64,000 bases of DNA from Pseudoxanthomonas indica (GTDB taxonomy: Bacteria > Pseudomonadota > Gammaproteobacteria > Xanthomonadales > Xanthomonadaceae): positions 558,001 to 622,000 of the forward strand of contig NZ_FUZV01000002.1 of assembly GCF_900167565.1 (NCBI RefSeq), in the 5' to 3' direction. Below the pieces are notes generated by a model that saw nothing but the letters and a program-made list of their open reading frames with translations, was not told the origin of the DNA and did no database searches. Below, in pieces: positions 37,022-48,133 of this stretch; within the stretch, counting starts at the first letter, position 1; each line of letters opens with the position of its first letter. The translations under genes were made by a program, and so were the position numbers.

Positions 37022-38185
37022 ATGGATCTTTCTCCCACCCCGGTCGGCACACTGGCGCGTCGCTGGCAGTGGCTGCTGATCGCGGTCATCGTCGGCTGGC
37101 TGATCTATCTGCTGGCGCCGGTGCTGACGCCCTTCGTCTGCGCCGCCCTGCTGGGTTGGCTGGGAGATCCCTGGGTGGATCGCCTGGAACGCACCGGGCG
37201 CTCCCGCACCACCTCGGTGGTGCTGGTGTTCACGCTGATGATCCTGCTGCTGGTGCTGGCCCTGATCATCCTGCTGCCGATGCTGGAAGAGCAGGTGGTG
37301 GAACTGGCCGCGTCCTTGCCGTCATATCGCGATTGGTTCGTGCAGACGGCGCTGCCCTGGGTCGAACGGCACACCGGCCTGGAACTGGTGGCCTGGCTGG
37401 ATCCGGATCGCATCACCGAGTGGCTGCGCGGCCATTGGCAGCAGGCAGGGGGGGTAGCCGCAACCTTCTTCGGTTACCTGTCGCGATCCGGCTTTGCCAT
37501 GATGGCCTGGATCGCCAACCTGGTGCTGCTGCCGATCCTCACCTTCTACTTCCTGCGTGACTGGGACGTGTTGGTGGAACGCGTCGCCGCGCTGGTGCCG
37601 CGCGATCACATCGGCACGGTCAACCGTCTGGCCAGGGAATCCAACGATGTCCTGGGCGCATTCCTGCGCGGGCAATTCCTGGTGATGCTGGCGCTGGGCG
37701 CGATCTACGCCATTGGCCTGTCGGTGGTGGGGCTCAAGCTGGGCTTGCTGATCGGCATCATCGCCGGCCTGATCAGTTTCGTGCCCTACCTGGGTACGGC
37801 CACCGGCATCGTGCTGGGGGTGATTGCCGCGCTGGTGCAATCCGGCGGCGACTGGACGCTGGTGGCCCTGGTGCTGGTGGTGTTCGTGATTGGCCAGATG
37901 CTGGAAGGCTATGTGCTGACGCCGCGCATCGTGGGCGATCGCATCGGGTTGCATCCGGTGGCGGTGATTTTCGCGATCATGGCCGGTGGCCAGTTGTTCG
38001 GCTTCCTCGGCATGTTGCTGGCCTTGCCGGTGGCGGCCGTGGCCAACGTGCTGCTGCGCTACGCGCACGAACGCTATCGGCAGAGCACCCTGTACGCCGG
38101 CGACCATCCGACGATCCTGCTCGATTCCTATATCGACAAGGGCGCCTTGAACGACTCGCCCGGCGAGCGCCCGGAAGACAAGTGA
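37022..38185 (+). CDS. AI-2E-family (PerM-like) transporter
   Basis: 387 residues. ATG at 37022 has AAGGACAGG ahead. Eight or so membrane helices with a large soluble insert (about 60-130). Family marks: L-L-P-I-L-T-F-Y-F-L-R-D-W-D and IGIIAGLISFVPYLGTATGI, EGYVLTPRIVGDRIGLHPV. Homologues export autoinducer-2 or act as Na+/H+ exchangers, so the substrate is not fixed. Hydrophilic acidic tail. The stop overlaps the hda GTG start. Confidence 0.9.
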   Translation: MDLSPTPVGTLARRWQWLLIAVIVGWLIYLLAPVLTPFVCAALLGWLGDPWVDRLERTGRSRTTSVVLVFTLMILLLVLALIILLPMLEEQVVELAASLPSYRDWFVQTALPWVERHTGLELVAWLDPDRITEWLRGHWQQAGGVAATFFGYLSRSGFAMMAWIANLVLLPILTFYFLRDWDVLVERVAALVPRDHIGTVNRLARESNDVLGAFLRGQFLVMLALGAIYAIGLSVVGLKLGLLIGIIAGLISFVPYLGTATGIVLGVIAALVQSGGDWTLVALVLVVFVIGQMLEGYVLTPRIVGDRIGLHPVAVIFAIMAGGQLFGFLGMLLALPVAAVANVLLRYAHERYRQSTLYAGDHPTILLDSYIDKGALNDSPGERPEDK

Positions 38186-38907
38186 GCCACGCCGCGCCGC
38201 CTGCCGGCGGGCTGACGCCGCAGTTGCCTTTGGCGCTGCGCTATTCGCCCGACCAGCGTTTCGACAGCTACATCGGCGCGCCTGCAGGCGCGCTGGAGCA
38301 GTTGCGCGCGTTGGCGTTGGGCCAGCAATCCGACTGGTTGTACCTGGCTGGTGGCGCACGCACTGGCAAGACCCATCTGGCCCTGGCGCTGTGCGCCGAG
38401 GCGGACCAGGCAGGTCGACGCGCCACCTACCTGCCGCTGGCGGCGGCGGCAGGCCGCATGCATGACGCACTGACGGCCTTGCACGGTCAGGACGTGGTCG
38501 CTTTGGATGGCCTGGACGTCATCGCCGGCCAGCGCGAGGACGAAGTGGCGCTGTTTGATTTCCACAATCGCGCGCGTGCGGCCGGGACCACCGTGTTGTA
38601 CACGGCACGCGAGGTGCCCGCCGAACTAGGCCTGGGCTTGCCGGACCTGCGTTCGCGCCTGTCGCAATGCGCGCAGTTGCTGTTGTCGCCGCTGGATGAC
38701 GCCGGCCGGCGCGATGTATTACGCGAGCGCGCGCAACGACGTGGCCTGGTGCTGGAGGAAGCTGCCATTGAATGGCTGTTGACCCGCACCGATCGCGATC
38801 TCGGAAGCCTGGTGACGCTGCTGGATCAACTGGATCGTGCGTCACTGGCTGCGCAACGGCGCATCACCGTGCCATTCCTGCGCAGCGTGCTGGAAACGCG
38901 CGGTTGA
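38182..38907 (+). CDS. hda: DnaA regulatory inactivator Hda
   Basis: 241 residues with a GTG start in a four-base GTGA overlap. QLPLAL near the N-terminus is the beta-clamp-binding motif needed for RIDA. The single AAA+ domain has a degenerate Walker A GGARTGKT and a sensor-2-like arginine region. It converts DnaA-ATP to DnaA-ADP at the replicated clamp. The following region carries DnaA-box-like sequences. Confidence 0.94.
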   Translation: MSHAAPPAGGLTPQLPLALRYSPDQRFDSYIGAPAGALEQLRALALGQQSDWLYLAGGARTGKTHLALALCAEADQAGRRATYLPLAAAAGRMHDALTALHGQDVVALDGLDVIAGQREDEVALFDFHNRARAAGTTVLYTAREVPAELGLGLPDLRSRLSQCAQLLLSPLDDAGRRDVLRERAQRRGLVLEEAAIEWLLTRTDRDLGSLVTLLDQLDRASLAAQRRITVPFLRSVLETRG

Positions 38908-39006
38908 GCCGTTGAGGTTTTGGCGCCGCACCGATGGGCGCGCCGCTGCCTGGTCAAATTTTCGCCACACTCCTTGACAGCCCCGCTGCGCCAACGCGCG
39001 CGGCAC

Positions 39007-39052
39007 TTATCCACATGCTTGTCACGATTCCATCCACATGACCTGTGGAGAA
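39007..39052. promoter_or_regulatory. Cluster of DnaA-box-like sites downstream of hda
   Basis: TTATCCACA at 39007-39015 matches the consensus DnaA box exactly. TGTGGAGAA at 39044-39052 is the reverse complement of TTCTCCACA (one mismatch). CCATCCACA around 39030-39038 has two mismatches. They lie between hda and murU (convergent 3' ends). Real binding is inferred; hits of this length can occur by chance. Confidence 0.5.
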
Positions 39053-39053
39053 A

Positions 39054-40819
<1,766 letters not shown>

Positions 40820-40898
40820 GAATGGGTAGGCAGTGTGGCGGGCTGCCACAGGGTACCCGCCACGCGTCCCGGGTGCGAGCCTGAAGCGGCTCGAAACG

Positions 40899-41858
40899 CT
40901 ACTTCGAGAGGTAGAGCGAAATGTCGTCAGGCTCGACTTGTTGGACGGCAGGGATGCAGAAGGTGTTCGCGCCAAAGTCCAGCAGGACTTCATCGAACTT
41001 GCTCAGGAAACGCCGGCCCAGGCTGGAGCTGGACTGCACCTCAGTCAGCACCAGGCCGTCGAGGCGGGTGGGGCCAAGCATGATGTTCTGGATCTGGCTG
41101 ACCTGGAGCGACGATTGCGATTTTCCCGCCAGATCGGTCTGGCTGTTGTTCATGCCGCCGGCGCGAATGGCGCCGAAGTAAGCGAGCGCTTCCCGGTCGT
41201 TGGGATGCAGGCCGCCGCTCGCCCCGAGATCGCCGGTATCGAGGGCGAATAGCGCGCGTTCGTCACCGACCTTGAGTGCAACGCCCGGAATGGCGTCCAC
41301 ATCGTAGAGGGGTTCGCAGTGCAAACGCGCGCGCACGGCAGCGACCGTGCTGGAAGCATGCTCATAGCCCAGCAACTTGCGGGAGCGATTGTCCCAATGC
41401 CAACTGAGCTTTGCCAGGTAGGGAACGCCCAGCAGACCATCGACCGCGTATTTTTCCGCGGCCTGATTCATGTCCAGCGCAAAAACGTTCTCGTCCGGCT
41501 CGAAGCGCCATTGACCCACGGACATGGATCCGGCCTTGAAGTGATGCAAGGCCAAATCGCCATAGATCCCCTTGGCTTGCGCCAGCATCGAGTCGTCCAT
41601 GGGGACCGCGACGAGATCCCGCCGGGCTACGGGCAGGTGGAAAATCAAGTTGCCTGCGCCAGTATCGACAATCATGCGATAGCGGTGGCTGGACATCATC
41701 ACCGTGGCGATCACGGGTGCGCCAGGGTCCGCAGGAATGTCGATGACGGTAACCGGCTCCTCAATCGCAGATGCTGCCAAGGCGGAGGAGCCGAGCGACA
41801 GTGCTGAGATTGCCAGCAGCGCGGAAACAGAGAGCTTAGTGTGCTGTGAACGAGTCAT
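40899..41858 (-). CDS. Exported retropepsin-like protein, copy B
   Basis: 319 residues from ATG at 41858, with a signal peptide (about 8-30). A strand I-V-D-T-G-A-G carries the D-T-G of aspartic proteases, and a second A-L-D-T-G-D-L-G-A-S lies about 150 residues later. This suggests a two-half retropepsin-like fold. The conserved G-L-L-G-V-P-Y-L-A is the hydrophobic-hydrophobic-Gly signature near the flap. Paralogous to the next gene upstream. Periplasmic, substrate unknown. Confidence 0.75.
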   Translation of the reverse strand: MTRSQHTKLSVSALLAISALSLGSSALAASAIEEPVTVIDIPADPGAPVIATVMMSSHRYRMIVDTGAGNLIFHLPVARRDLVAVPMDDSMLAQAKGIYGDLALHHFKAGSMSVGQWRFEPDENVFALDMNQAAEKYAVDGLLGVPYLAKLSWHWDNRSRKLLGYEHASSTVAAVRARLHCEPLYDVDAIPGVALKVGDERALFALDTGDLGASGGLHPNDREALAYFGAIRAGGMNNSQTDLAGKSQSSLQVSQIQNIMLGPTRLDGLVLTEVQSSSSLGRRFLSKFDEVLLDFGANTFCIPAVQQVEPDDISLYLSK

Positions 41859-41968
41859 TTGATTGCAACCGAATGGCCACGAGATTGTGGCGCCAAGGTA
41901 AAGAGCAACACTGAAGTCAGGACTGGCCGCGTCGAACTGCTTTGTGGAGATGGACCAGGACCGTGGCC

Positions 41969-42928
41969 TCACTCCGCCAGGTAGCCGGACAAATCGTCGG
42001 GGGCCACCTCTGCCACCGACGGGAAGCAGATCTGGTTGCCGCCAAAATCCATCAGCACTTCGTTGAACTTCTCCAGCAAACCGCGGCCAAGGCGCGAGGT
42101 GGATTCGGTTTCGCCGAGGACCAGGCCGTCCAGGCGCGTCGGACCGAGCGAGACGTTCCGCAACTGAGCGAAATGGGTGGGTGATTGCGCCGGCCCTGCC
42201 GCGATTGCCGGTGGATTCCTGGTGCCAGTGGCGCGGATGGCGTCATGAGCAGACAGGGCCCTGCGAATCGTGGGATGGATGTTGCCACTGGCAATCACCT
42301 GGCTGGTGTCGATGGCGAACAGCGCCTGTTCTTTGCCAACCGTGAGCGCAATACCGGGAACCCCATCCACCTGCAGCAGCTGTTCGCAATGCAGATGCGA
42401 CCGGAGGTCGGCGATTACCTTGGACTTATAGGGGTATCCGCGCAGCTGCCTGGAGCGGTTGTCCCAATGCCAGCTCAATTGCGCCAGGTAAGGGACACCC
42501 AACAGACCGTCAATGCCATATTCGTTCGCCATCGGGCCCAGATCCACGGCGTAAGCCGCGTGCTTCGGCCGTACGGTCCAGCCATCCACCGTGAACTTCT
42601 TGACCCTGAAGCTGCGAACACCAGGGTCCGCTTGCAGCTCCTTGGGAATCGCAGAGGAGGTGGTGTCCATGGGCACGGGCGCCAGATCGCGCTCGGCGAT
42701 GGGAAGGTGGAAGAACAGGTTGCCCGCAGCGGTGTCCACCACCATGCGGTAATCATGACGGCCCACCGTCATCTTGGCGATTACGGGGATGGTGGGATCT
42801 GCCGGCAAGTCGATGACGGCCAATGGCTTCTCGTCAGCGCTTCCTGCATGTGCGGAAAAGGTGAGCGATAGCGCGATTGCCGAAACAACGGCGCATGCGA
42901 GAGACTTGCCTTGCTCTGAACGATTCAT
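41969..42928 (-). CDS. Exported retropepsin-like protein, copy A
   Basis: 319 residues with a signal peptide (cleavage near AHA/GS). Paralogue of the downstream gene over its whole length (for example GLLGVPYLAQLSWHWDNRS). Here the first motif reads V-D-T-A-A-G and the second A-I-D-T-S-Q-V, so D-T-G is changed to D-T-A and D-T-S. Activity may be altered or lost. Divergent from the CadC-like regulator, which may control it. Confidence 0.75.
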   Translation of the reverse strand: MNRSEQGKSLACAVVSAIALSLTFSAHAGSADEKPLAVIDLPADPTIPVIAKMTVGRHDYRMVVDTAAGNLFFHLPIAERDLAPVPMDTTSSAIPKELQADPGVRSFRVKKFTVDGWTVRPKHAAYAVDLGPMANEYGIDGLLGVPYLAQLSWHWDNRSRQLRGYPYKSKVIADLRSHLHCEQLLQVDGVPGIALTVGKEQALFAIDTSQVIASGNIHPTIRRALSAHDAIRATGTRNPPAIAAGPAQSPTHFAQLRNVSLGPTRLDGLVLGETESTSRLGRGLLEKFNEVLMDFGGNQICFPSVAEVAPDDLSGYLAE

Positions 42929-43133
42929 TTGGATGGCTTCCCGAAACTGGCGTCTTTGTGACTCGGAAAGTCTGATAAATCGTCACATTCCGTTGCATAG
43001 GAATCATCCGAAAATCTCTTGAGCGGGGTTGCCTCCGGTCCCATACTCATAAGTAAAGGCCCGTCCGCAACTGCGCTAGAACTGGCGTATCGCGGCCCAC
43101 GGAGCTCGACCCACACCGCCGCAGGAATGTCAT

Positions 43134-44780
43134 GTGACCAGCGATAGTGAGATGCGGCAATGCAGGTTGGATGACATTGATATCGACGTGCAGCGCCAGC
43201 GGGTCGAGCGCGACGGCAGAGACCTGGAAGTGACGGGACTGTCCTTCCAGCTCCTGCGCTATCTGCTGGCCCAAGGTAATCGCGTCGTCGGCTTCGACGA
43301 ACTCATCGAGCACGTCTGGGCGCCGGCCGTCGTCAATGAGGAAACGGTCACCCAGCGCATCAAGTTGCTGCGCCAGGCCTTGGGCGATGACAGTCGCCGG
43401 CCGCGCTACATCCGCTCGGTGCGTGGGCAAGGCTACCAACTGTGCGCCGTGCCGCAATGGCATCCACCGTCGCAGGCGACGCGGGACGCATCGGCGGACG
43501 TCGAGCACGCGGGTTCGAAGCCGGGCGCAGCTGCAAACCAACGGCAAGGATCGCGTGCTCCTGTCGCGCTGGCGATGGTCCTGCTGCTGACCGCGGTCGT
43601 GGGGCTCCTCGCGTACTGGTGGGCCGGCGAGTCTTCCACGCAATCGGCTGATGCCAAGCGTCCTGCGCCCGAAGGGAATCCACTGCTGGAACGCGCGGCG
43701 TACTACGCCGGCATCGGACAGCGTGACGACAACGAACGCGCCATCGCGCTCTATCAGCAAGTCTTGAAGGACTCGCCGCACGATGCGCAGGCGCTGTTGG
43801 GGTTAAGCCGCGCCTACAGTGCCCGCGTGTGCCTGTTCAACTTCCCGCCTGAGTGGGCAGTACAGGCCGAGGAACTGGCCAGTACCGTCATCCGCGTCCA
43901 GCCCGACAACGGCCCCGCGCATGCCGCACGCGGGTATGCCTACGACTGCCGTGGCGGCATCGACCAGGCGCTGCAAGGCTACGAACGCGCGCTGCAACTG
44001 GATCCCGCCGACGACAAGAGCCGCGCCTCGGCCGGCTATCTCTACGAGCGCAAGGGCCGCCTGGCCGATGCCCTGAATGCCAACACCGGCCTCCACGGTG
44101 ATCCGGCGCGCGTCAGGTTCCTGCAGCTGCAACTGGCGAGCAACCTGGACTTGCTGGGCTATCCCCAAGCGGCCGATGCGCGCTATCGACGCAGCTTCGA
44201 GCTGTATCCGGACAACGTGTTCTCCAACATCGCCTGGCCGCGCTTCCTGTTCCGGCAGGGGCGTCTGAGCGAGGCGCAAGCGGCGCTGGATGAAGCCATG
44301 CAACGCGGCACCGCGCATGTGGAGCTGTTCCTGTTGCAAGCCGAGTTGGCCTTGTCACGCGGCGATCGCCAGGCCGCGCAGGCCGCGTGCCGTGATGCAG
44401 TGCAATTGCGTCCGCAGGCCAGTCTTCCCGGCACCTTGCTGGGCCTGGCGGATGATTCGCTAGGCCCCATCCAAGCGCGCTCCAGGGCCGATGCCTTGGC
44501 AGTTGATCTGGCTGCCGGCGCAGGCTATCCCTCGGACTGGCTGGAAGTGGCCTTGCTGCACCAGGCCGCTAGCGAACCCGCGCAAGCCCTGGCCGATGTG
44601 CAACGGGCCATTGCCGGCGGCTACCGCGACGCCGCCTATCTGCAGGTGTCGCCCTGGTTTGCCGAACTGCGTCGGGATCCCGGCTATGCCGCGGTCATCG
44701 ACGCCTTGCAACGCGCGCTCGTGGCCGAGCGCGCGCGCGTAGCGCCGGCCACTATTGCGAAGCTGACGGCAACGCCTTGA
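43134..44780 (+). CDS. CadC-like winged-helix regulator with membrane segment and TPR domain
   Basis: 548 residues with a GTG start preceded by AGGA; an ATG six codons on is also possible. An OmpR/PhoB-type DNA-binding domain (about 10-105: L-D-D-I-D-I-D-V-Q, VTQRIKLLRQALGDD, I-R-S-V-R-G-Q-G-Y) is followed by one membrane helix (about 142-163) and a periplasmic TPR region (about 185-540; repeated A-x-G-x-x-Y pattern). The layout is that of ToxR/CadC one-component regulators. Likely ligand input is periplasmic. Its target may be the divergent protease-like pair, inferred from position. Confidence 0.85.
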   Translation: MTSDSEMRQCRLDDIDIDVQRQRVERDGRDLEVTGLSFQLLRYLLAQGNRVVGFDELIEHVWAPAVVNEETVTQRIKLLRQALGDDSRRPRYIRSVRGQGYQLCAVPQWHPPSQATRDASADVEHAGSKPGAAANQRQGSRAPVALAMVLLLTAVVGLLAYWWAGESSTQSADAKRPAPEGNPLLERAAYYAGIGQRDDNERAIALYQQVLKDSPHDAQALLGLSRAYSARVCLFNFPPEWAVQAEELASTVIRVQPDNGPAHAARGYAYDCRGGIDQALQGYERALQLDPADDKSRASAGYLYERKGRLADALNANTGLHGDPARVRFLQLQLASNLDLLGYPQAADARYRRSFELYPDNVFSNIAWPRFLFRQGRLSEAQAALDEAMQRGTAHVELFLLQAELALSRGDRQAAQAACRDAVQLRPQASLPGTLLGLADDSLGPIQARSRADALAVDLAAGAGYPSDWLEVALLHQAASEPAQALADVQRAIAGGYRDAAYLQVSPWFAELRRDPGYAAVIDALQRALVAERARVAPATIAKLTATP

Positions 44781-45927
44781 GCAGGTAGTCGGCAAACATC
44801 TGTTGCGACTGCGGATGGACATTGCGCTGGTTGTACGAGGAGCGCGTGATCACCGCCACCAGCCGCTGTTCCGGCACGATGAAGACATAGTTGCCGCCAT
44901 TGCCCGACATCGCCCAGGCTGAAGTGGTGGTGCCGCCTTCGCCCGGCTTGCCTGTGCTCATCCGGAAGTTCCAGAACTGGTAGCCGTAGTTGGCATCCTC
45001 GCGCGCCTGCGCGTGCACGGTGAGCGCCTGATCAATCCAGCTCCTGGTGATGATCTGCTTGCCATTCCAACGTCCTCCATCGGCGACCAGTTGTCCCAGC
45101 TTCGCCAGATCACGGCTGCGATAGCGGGTGCCGCCGCCGCCCATGCCCACGCCTTCGGACGAGGTATTCCATTGCACCTGGGTGATGCCGAGCGGGCGCT
45201 CCAGCACTTCGGCGGAGAACGCGGCCAGCGGCTTGCCTGCAACTTTCTCCACCAGCGCGCCCAGCAGGAAGCTGCCGGCGGTGCAGTAGGAAAAAGCGCG
45301 GCCATGCGGGCTCTGTTCCGGCCGGGTCATCCAGGGGGCGAAGCCGCGCATGGGTAGATCCAAGGCGAAGCGGGTCCAGTCTTCACTGAGGTACATGCGT
45401 TCTTCGTTGCCGCTGGAAAACTGGTTTTCGTCATCGCATTCCCAGGCCGAGCTCATGGTCAGCAGATCCTCCACGGTCATGGCGGACTTGCGGGCGCTGG
45501 GGTTCTGCCACGGTGCGCGGTCGGCAAAGTAGTCGTAGACCTTGGCCTGGGCCGAAGGCAACAGGTGGCGATCAATCGCCGCCCCGACCAGCAGGCTGGT
45601 CACGCTCTTGGTGGCCGAGCGGGTGTCGTTGAGCCGGTCCGGTGCGCCTTCGCCGAAGTAGCGCTCGTAGGCGAGCTTGCCGTCCTTGGCCACCACGATG
45701 CTGGTGACGCCCGGAAACTCGTTGGCGGCGATCGCCTTTTCCAGATCCACCAGGCGGGTCAGGTTCCAGTGCAGCTGACGCGCGTCGGCCACGGCCCAGC
45801 CATCATGGCCTGCGGTGGGCGTGGAGTAGGGGATGACCTGGCCGGCATCCGCGGCCGGGGCATCGGCCGCGGATGCCGAGACCGGCAAGACCAGCAGGCA
45901 CAGCAGGGTGGCAACAACAGGGCGCAT
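44752..45927 (-). CDS. Serine beta-lactamase-like hydrolase (class C family)
   Basis: 391 residues from ATG at 45927, with GGAGCTCC ahead. Signal peptide (cleavage near ASA/AD). Ser and Lys of S-A-T-K are within TRSATKSVTS; the Tyr motif is Y-C-T (FSYCTAGSFLLG). Typical of the EstB/beta-lactamase-like esterases rather than a dedicated beta-lactamase. Its 3' end overlaps the end of the regulator gene by 29 bases (convergent). Confidence 0.88.
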   Translation of the reverse strand: MRPVVATLLCLLVLPVSASAADAPAADAGQVIPYSTPTAGHDGWAVADARQLHWNLTRLVDLEKAIAANEFPGVTSIVVAKDGKLAYERYFGEGAPDRLNDTRSATKSVTSLLVGAAIDRHLLPSAQAKVYDYFADRAPWQNPSARKSAMTVEDLLTMSSAWECDDENQFSSGNEERMYLSEDWTRFALDLPMRGFAPWMTRPEQSPHGRAFSYCTAGSFLLGALVEKVAGKPLAAFSAEVLERPLGITQVQWNTSSEGVGMGGGGTRYRSRDLAKLGQLVADGGRWNGKQIITRSWIDQALTVHAQAREDANYGYQFWNFRMSTGKPGEGGTTTSAWAMSGNGGNYVFIVPEQRLVAVITRSSYNQRNVHPQSQQMFADYLLKALPSASQ

Positions 45928-46034
45928 GGTGGAGCTCCGTAATAAGGGAGTGCCATTGCTGCCGATGGCCGGATGAAGTGCCGGAAAGGCGAGTGAAGAA
46001 TTCTGAAGGTCCCGCCCAGTGGGCGTCTTCCCAA

Positions 46035-46064
46035 AAAAAAGCCCCGCCGAAGCGGGGCTTTTCG
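46035..46064 (-). terminator. Intrinsic terminator after glsB-like gene
   Basis: AAAAGCCCCGC-CGA-AGCGGGGCTTTT with a run of A before and T after on either strand. It ends the transcript of the 46080-46355 gene before the hydrolase gene. Confidence 0.9.
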
Positions 46065-46079
46065 ATTGCACGAGTCAGA

Positions 46080-46355
46080 TCAGGCGACCGCTCTCTTCTT
46101 CCGGACCAGGCCATAGAGGAAGAGCAGGACGATGGCGCCGACGACCGAAGCGATGAATCCAGCCGGCTCACCCGGCCCATACCAGCCCACCGCACCGCCG
46201 ATATACCAGGCCAGCAATGCGCCGGCCACGCCCAGCACGATGGTCCAGAACCAGCTGAGCTTGTCATCGCCGGGCTTGAGCGCCCGGGCGAGCAGGCCCG
46301 CGATGAAGCCAATCAGCAAGGTCCACAGAATGCCGCCACCAAAGATCTCTTCCAT
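46080..46355 (-). CDS. GlsB/YeaQ/YmgE-family membrane protein
   Basis: 91 residues with three hydrophobic helices and conserved small residues (IGFIAGLLAR-L, G-W-Y-G-P-G-E-P, FIASVVGAIVLL). Family is transglycosylase-associated and stress-linked. GGAG precedes the ATG. C-terminus is basic (RKKRAVA). Confidence 0.9.
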   Translation of the reverse strand: MEEIFGGGILWTLLIGFIAGLLARALKPGDDKLSWFWTIVLGVAGALLAWYIGGAVGWYGPGEPAGFIASVVGAIVLLFLYGLVRKKRAVA

Positions 46356-46398
46356 CTGACCACTCCGGTTGGGATTGCGGGGGATGTGTCAGCCTAAC

Positions 46399-47889
46399 TC
46401 AACAACAGCCGTGATCGCCGTGCTGGTCGCCGCCGGCCACGGCGCCCACGCCCTGGGTTTCCCCGCGGACACTGGCGGCATGGTGTTCGGCAATGACCCG
46501 CGCCACGCAGGCCGTGACCTTCTTGCCCATCGGGATATGCAGGAACTCGTTGGGGCCATGCGCATTGGAATGCGGGCCCAGCACGCCGGTGATCATAAAT
46601 TGCGCGCCGGGAAACTTCTCGCCCAGCATGCCCATGAAGGGGATGGTCCCGCCTTCGCCCATGTACATGGCCGGGGCGCCGAAGAATTCCTGGCTGGAGG
46701 CGTTGATGGCGTTTTCCAGCCACGGTGACATCGCCGGCGCGTTCCAGCCGGTGCTGGCCTTTTCCAGATCCAGGCTGACCTGGGCGCCATTGGGCGGGTC
46801 CTTGACCAGCAGTTCCTTCAGCAGTTCACCGGCGCGCTTGCCATCCAGGGTCGGCGGCAGGCGCAGCGACAACTTGACCGAGGTGAAAGGGCGCAACACG
46901 TTGCCGGCCGAGGAAAGCGGCGGCATGCCGTCCATGCCAGTCACCGACAGGGCCGGGCGCCAGGTGCGGTTGAGCACCAGCTCGGCCAGGTCTTCGGCCA
47001 TCGGGGTCATGCCGGGCAGGAACGGGAACTTGTCGAACACCGCGGTATCCAGCACCCGCGCCGCTTCCTTGGCCTGCGCCTGGCGCTCGGCGGGAATCTG
47101 CGCATGCAGGCCTTCGGGCAGGATGCGGCCGGTGTTCTCGTCTTCCAGCCGCGACAGCAGCTGGCGCAGCAGGCGGAAGCTGGACGGCACCACACCCGAG
47201 GCATCACCCGAATGCACGCCTTCGTCGAGCACCTTGACGGTGAAATTGCCGCCGGCCAGGCCGCGCAGCGAAGTGGTGCACCACAGCTGGTCGTAGTTGC
47301 CGCAACCGGAATCCAGGCACACCACCAGCGAAGGCTTGCCGATCCGCTCGGCCAGATGGTCCACGTAGGCGGGCAGGTCGTAGCTGCCGGATTCCTCGCA
47401 AGCCTCGATCAGGATCACGCAGCGCGCATGCGGCACGCCTTGTGCCTGCAGGGCCTGCACGGCGGCCAGCGAACCAAAGATGGCATAGCCATCATCCGCG
47501 CCGCCGCGGCCATACAGCTTGTCGCCCTTCAGCACCGGCTTCCACGGGCCCAGATCGGGATCCCAGCCGGTCATTTCCGGTTGCTTGTCCAGGTGGCCGT
47601 ATAAAAGCACCGTGTCGGCGCCCGTCTCCGGGCCGGTGGCCGGGATTTCCAGGAAGATCAGCGGGGTGCGGCCTTCCAGTCGGATCACTTCCACCTGCAG
47701 GCCGGGAATGGCCTGCGCCCGGGCCCAGTTTTCCATGAGCTGCACCGCCGCCTCCATGTAGCCGTTGGCGACCCAATCGCGGTCGAACATCGGCGATTTG
47801 TTGGGAATGCGGATGTACTCGACCAGCTGCGGGACGATGTCTTCGTCCCATTTGTCACTCACGTAGCGGTCGACCTTGGCGGTATCCAT
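46399..47889 (-). CDS. M20-family metallopeptidase (dipeptidase)
   Basis: 496 residues from ATG at 47889. Zinc-site motifs in order: LLYGHLDKQP, YGRGGADDG, EACEESGS and L-D-S-G-C-G, then H-S-N-A-H-G-P-N-E at the C-terminus. Close to CNDP-like dipeptidases. No signal peptide, so probably cytoplasmic. The last residues are His/Cys-rich (GDQHGDHGCC), unusual and possibly metal-binding. Confidence 0.92.
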   Translation of the reverse strand: MDTAKVDRYVSDKWDEDIVPQLVEYIRIPNKSPMFDRDWVANGYMEAAVQLMENWARAQAIPGLQVEVIRLEGRTPLIFLEIPATGPETGADTVLLYGHLDKQPEMTGWDPDLGPWKPVLKGDKLYGRGGADDGYAIFGSLAAVQALQAQGVPHARCVILIEACEESGSYDLPAYVDHLAERIGKPSLVVCLDSGCGNYDQLWCTTSLRGLAGGNFTVKVLDEGVHSGDASGVVPSSFRLLRQLLSRLEDENTGRILPEGLHAQIPAERQAQAKEAARVLDTAVFDKFPFLPGMTPMAEDLAELVLNRTWRPALSVTGMDGMPPLSSAGNVLRPFTSVKLSLRLPPTLDGKRAGELLKELLVKDPPNGAQVSLDLEKASTGWNAPAMSPWLENAINASSQEFFGAPAMYMGEGGTIPFMGMLGEKFPGAQFMITGVLGPHSNAHGPNEFLHIPMGKKVTACVARVIAEHHAASVRGETQGVGAVAGGDQHGDHGCC

Positions 47890-47938
47890 GGAAACTCCAG
47901 TCATGCGTATGCGAGCGCCCATTCTACGCCCCCGGGCC

Positions 47939-47958
47939 TTGTAGGATTTTTCCTACAC
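47939..47958. promoter_or_regulatory. Palindrome upstream of the M20 gene
   Basis: GTAGGA-TTTT-TCCTAC, a perfect six-base inverted repeat flanked by TT and AC. It lies about 50 bases before the M20 start codon on the minus strand. Possible operator or short hairpin; regulator unknown. Confidence 0.45.
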
Positions 47959-48133
47959 GACGATGCGGAGTTTCCCGGCATTTTTTTCAGCTCTCCGGCG
48001 ATACCTTTGCTGCCAGTGGCGGACGAAACTGTCCGTGCCAGCCAGGGGACCACCCCGGCCGGCAGGGAGGAGGAGGCGGCTAGCGGACCGTTTCCGGCAG
48101 GGAATCGTCCATTAGCCACAAGGAGAGTCACCC

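Noticed and set aside
39007..39052. DnaA-box cluster as the chromosomal origin
   Set aside because: Only three sites, no AT-rich unwinding region, and dnaA, dnaN or gidA are not near.
41970..42928. Classifying the retropepsin-like pair as clan AA proteases with certainty
   Set aside because: D-T-G-like motifs alone are short; structural confirmation would be needed, so the call is kept as 'retropepsin-like'.
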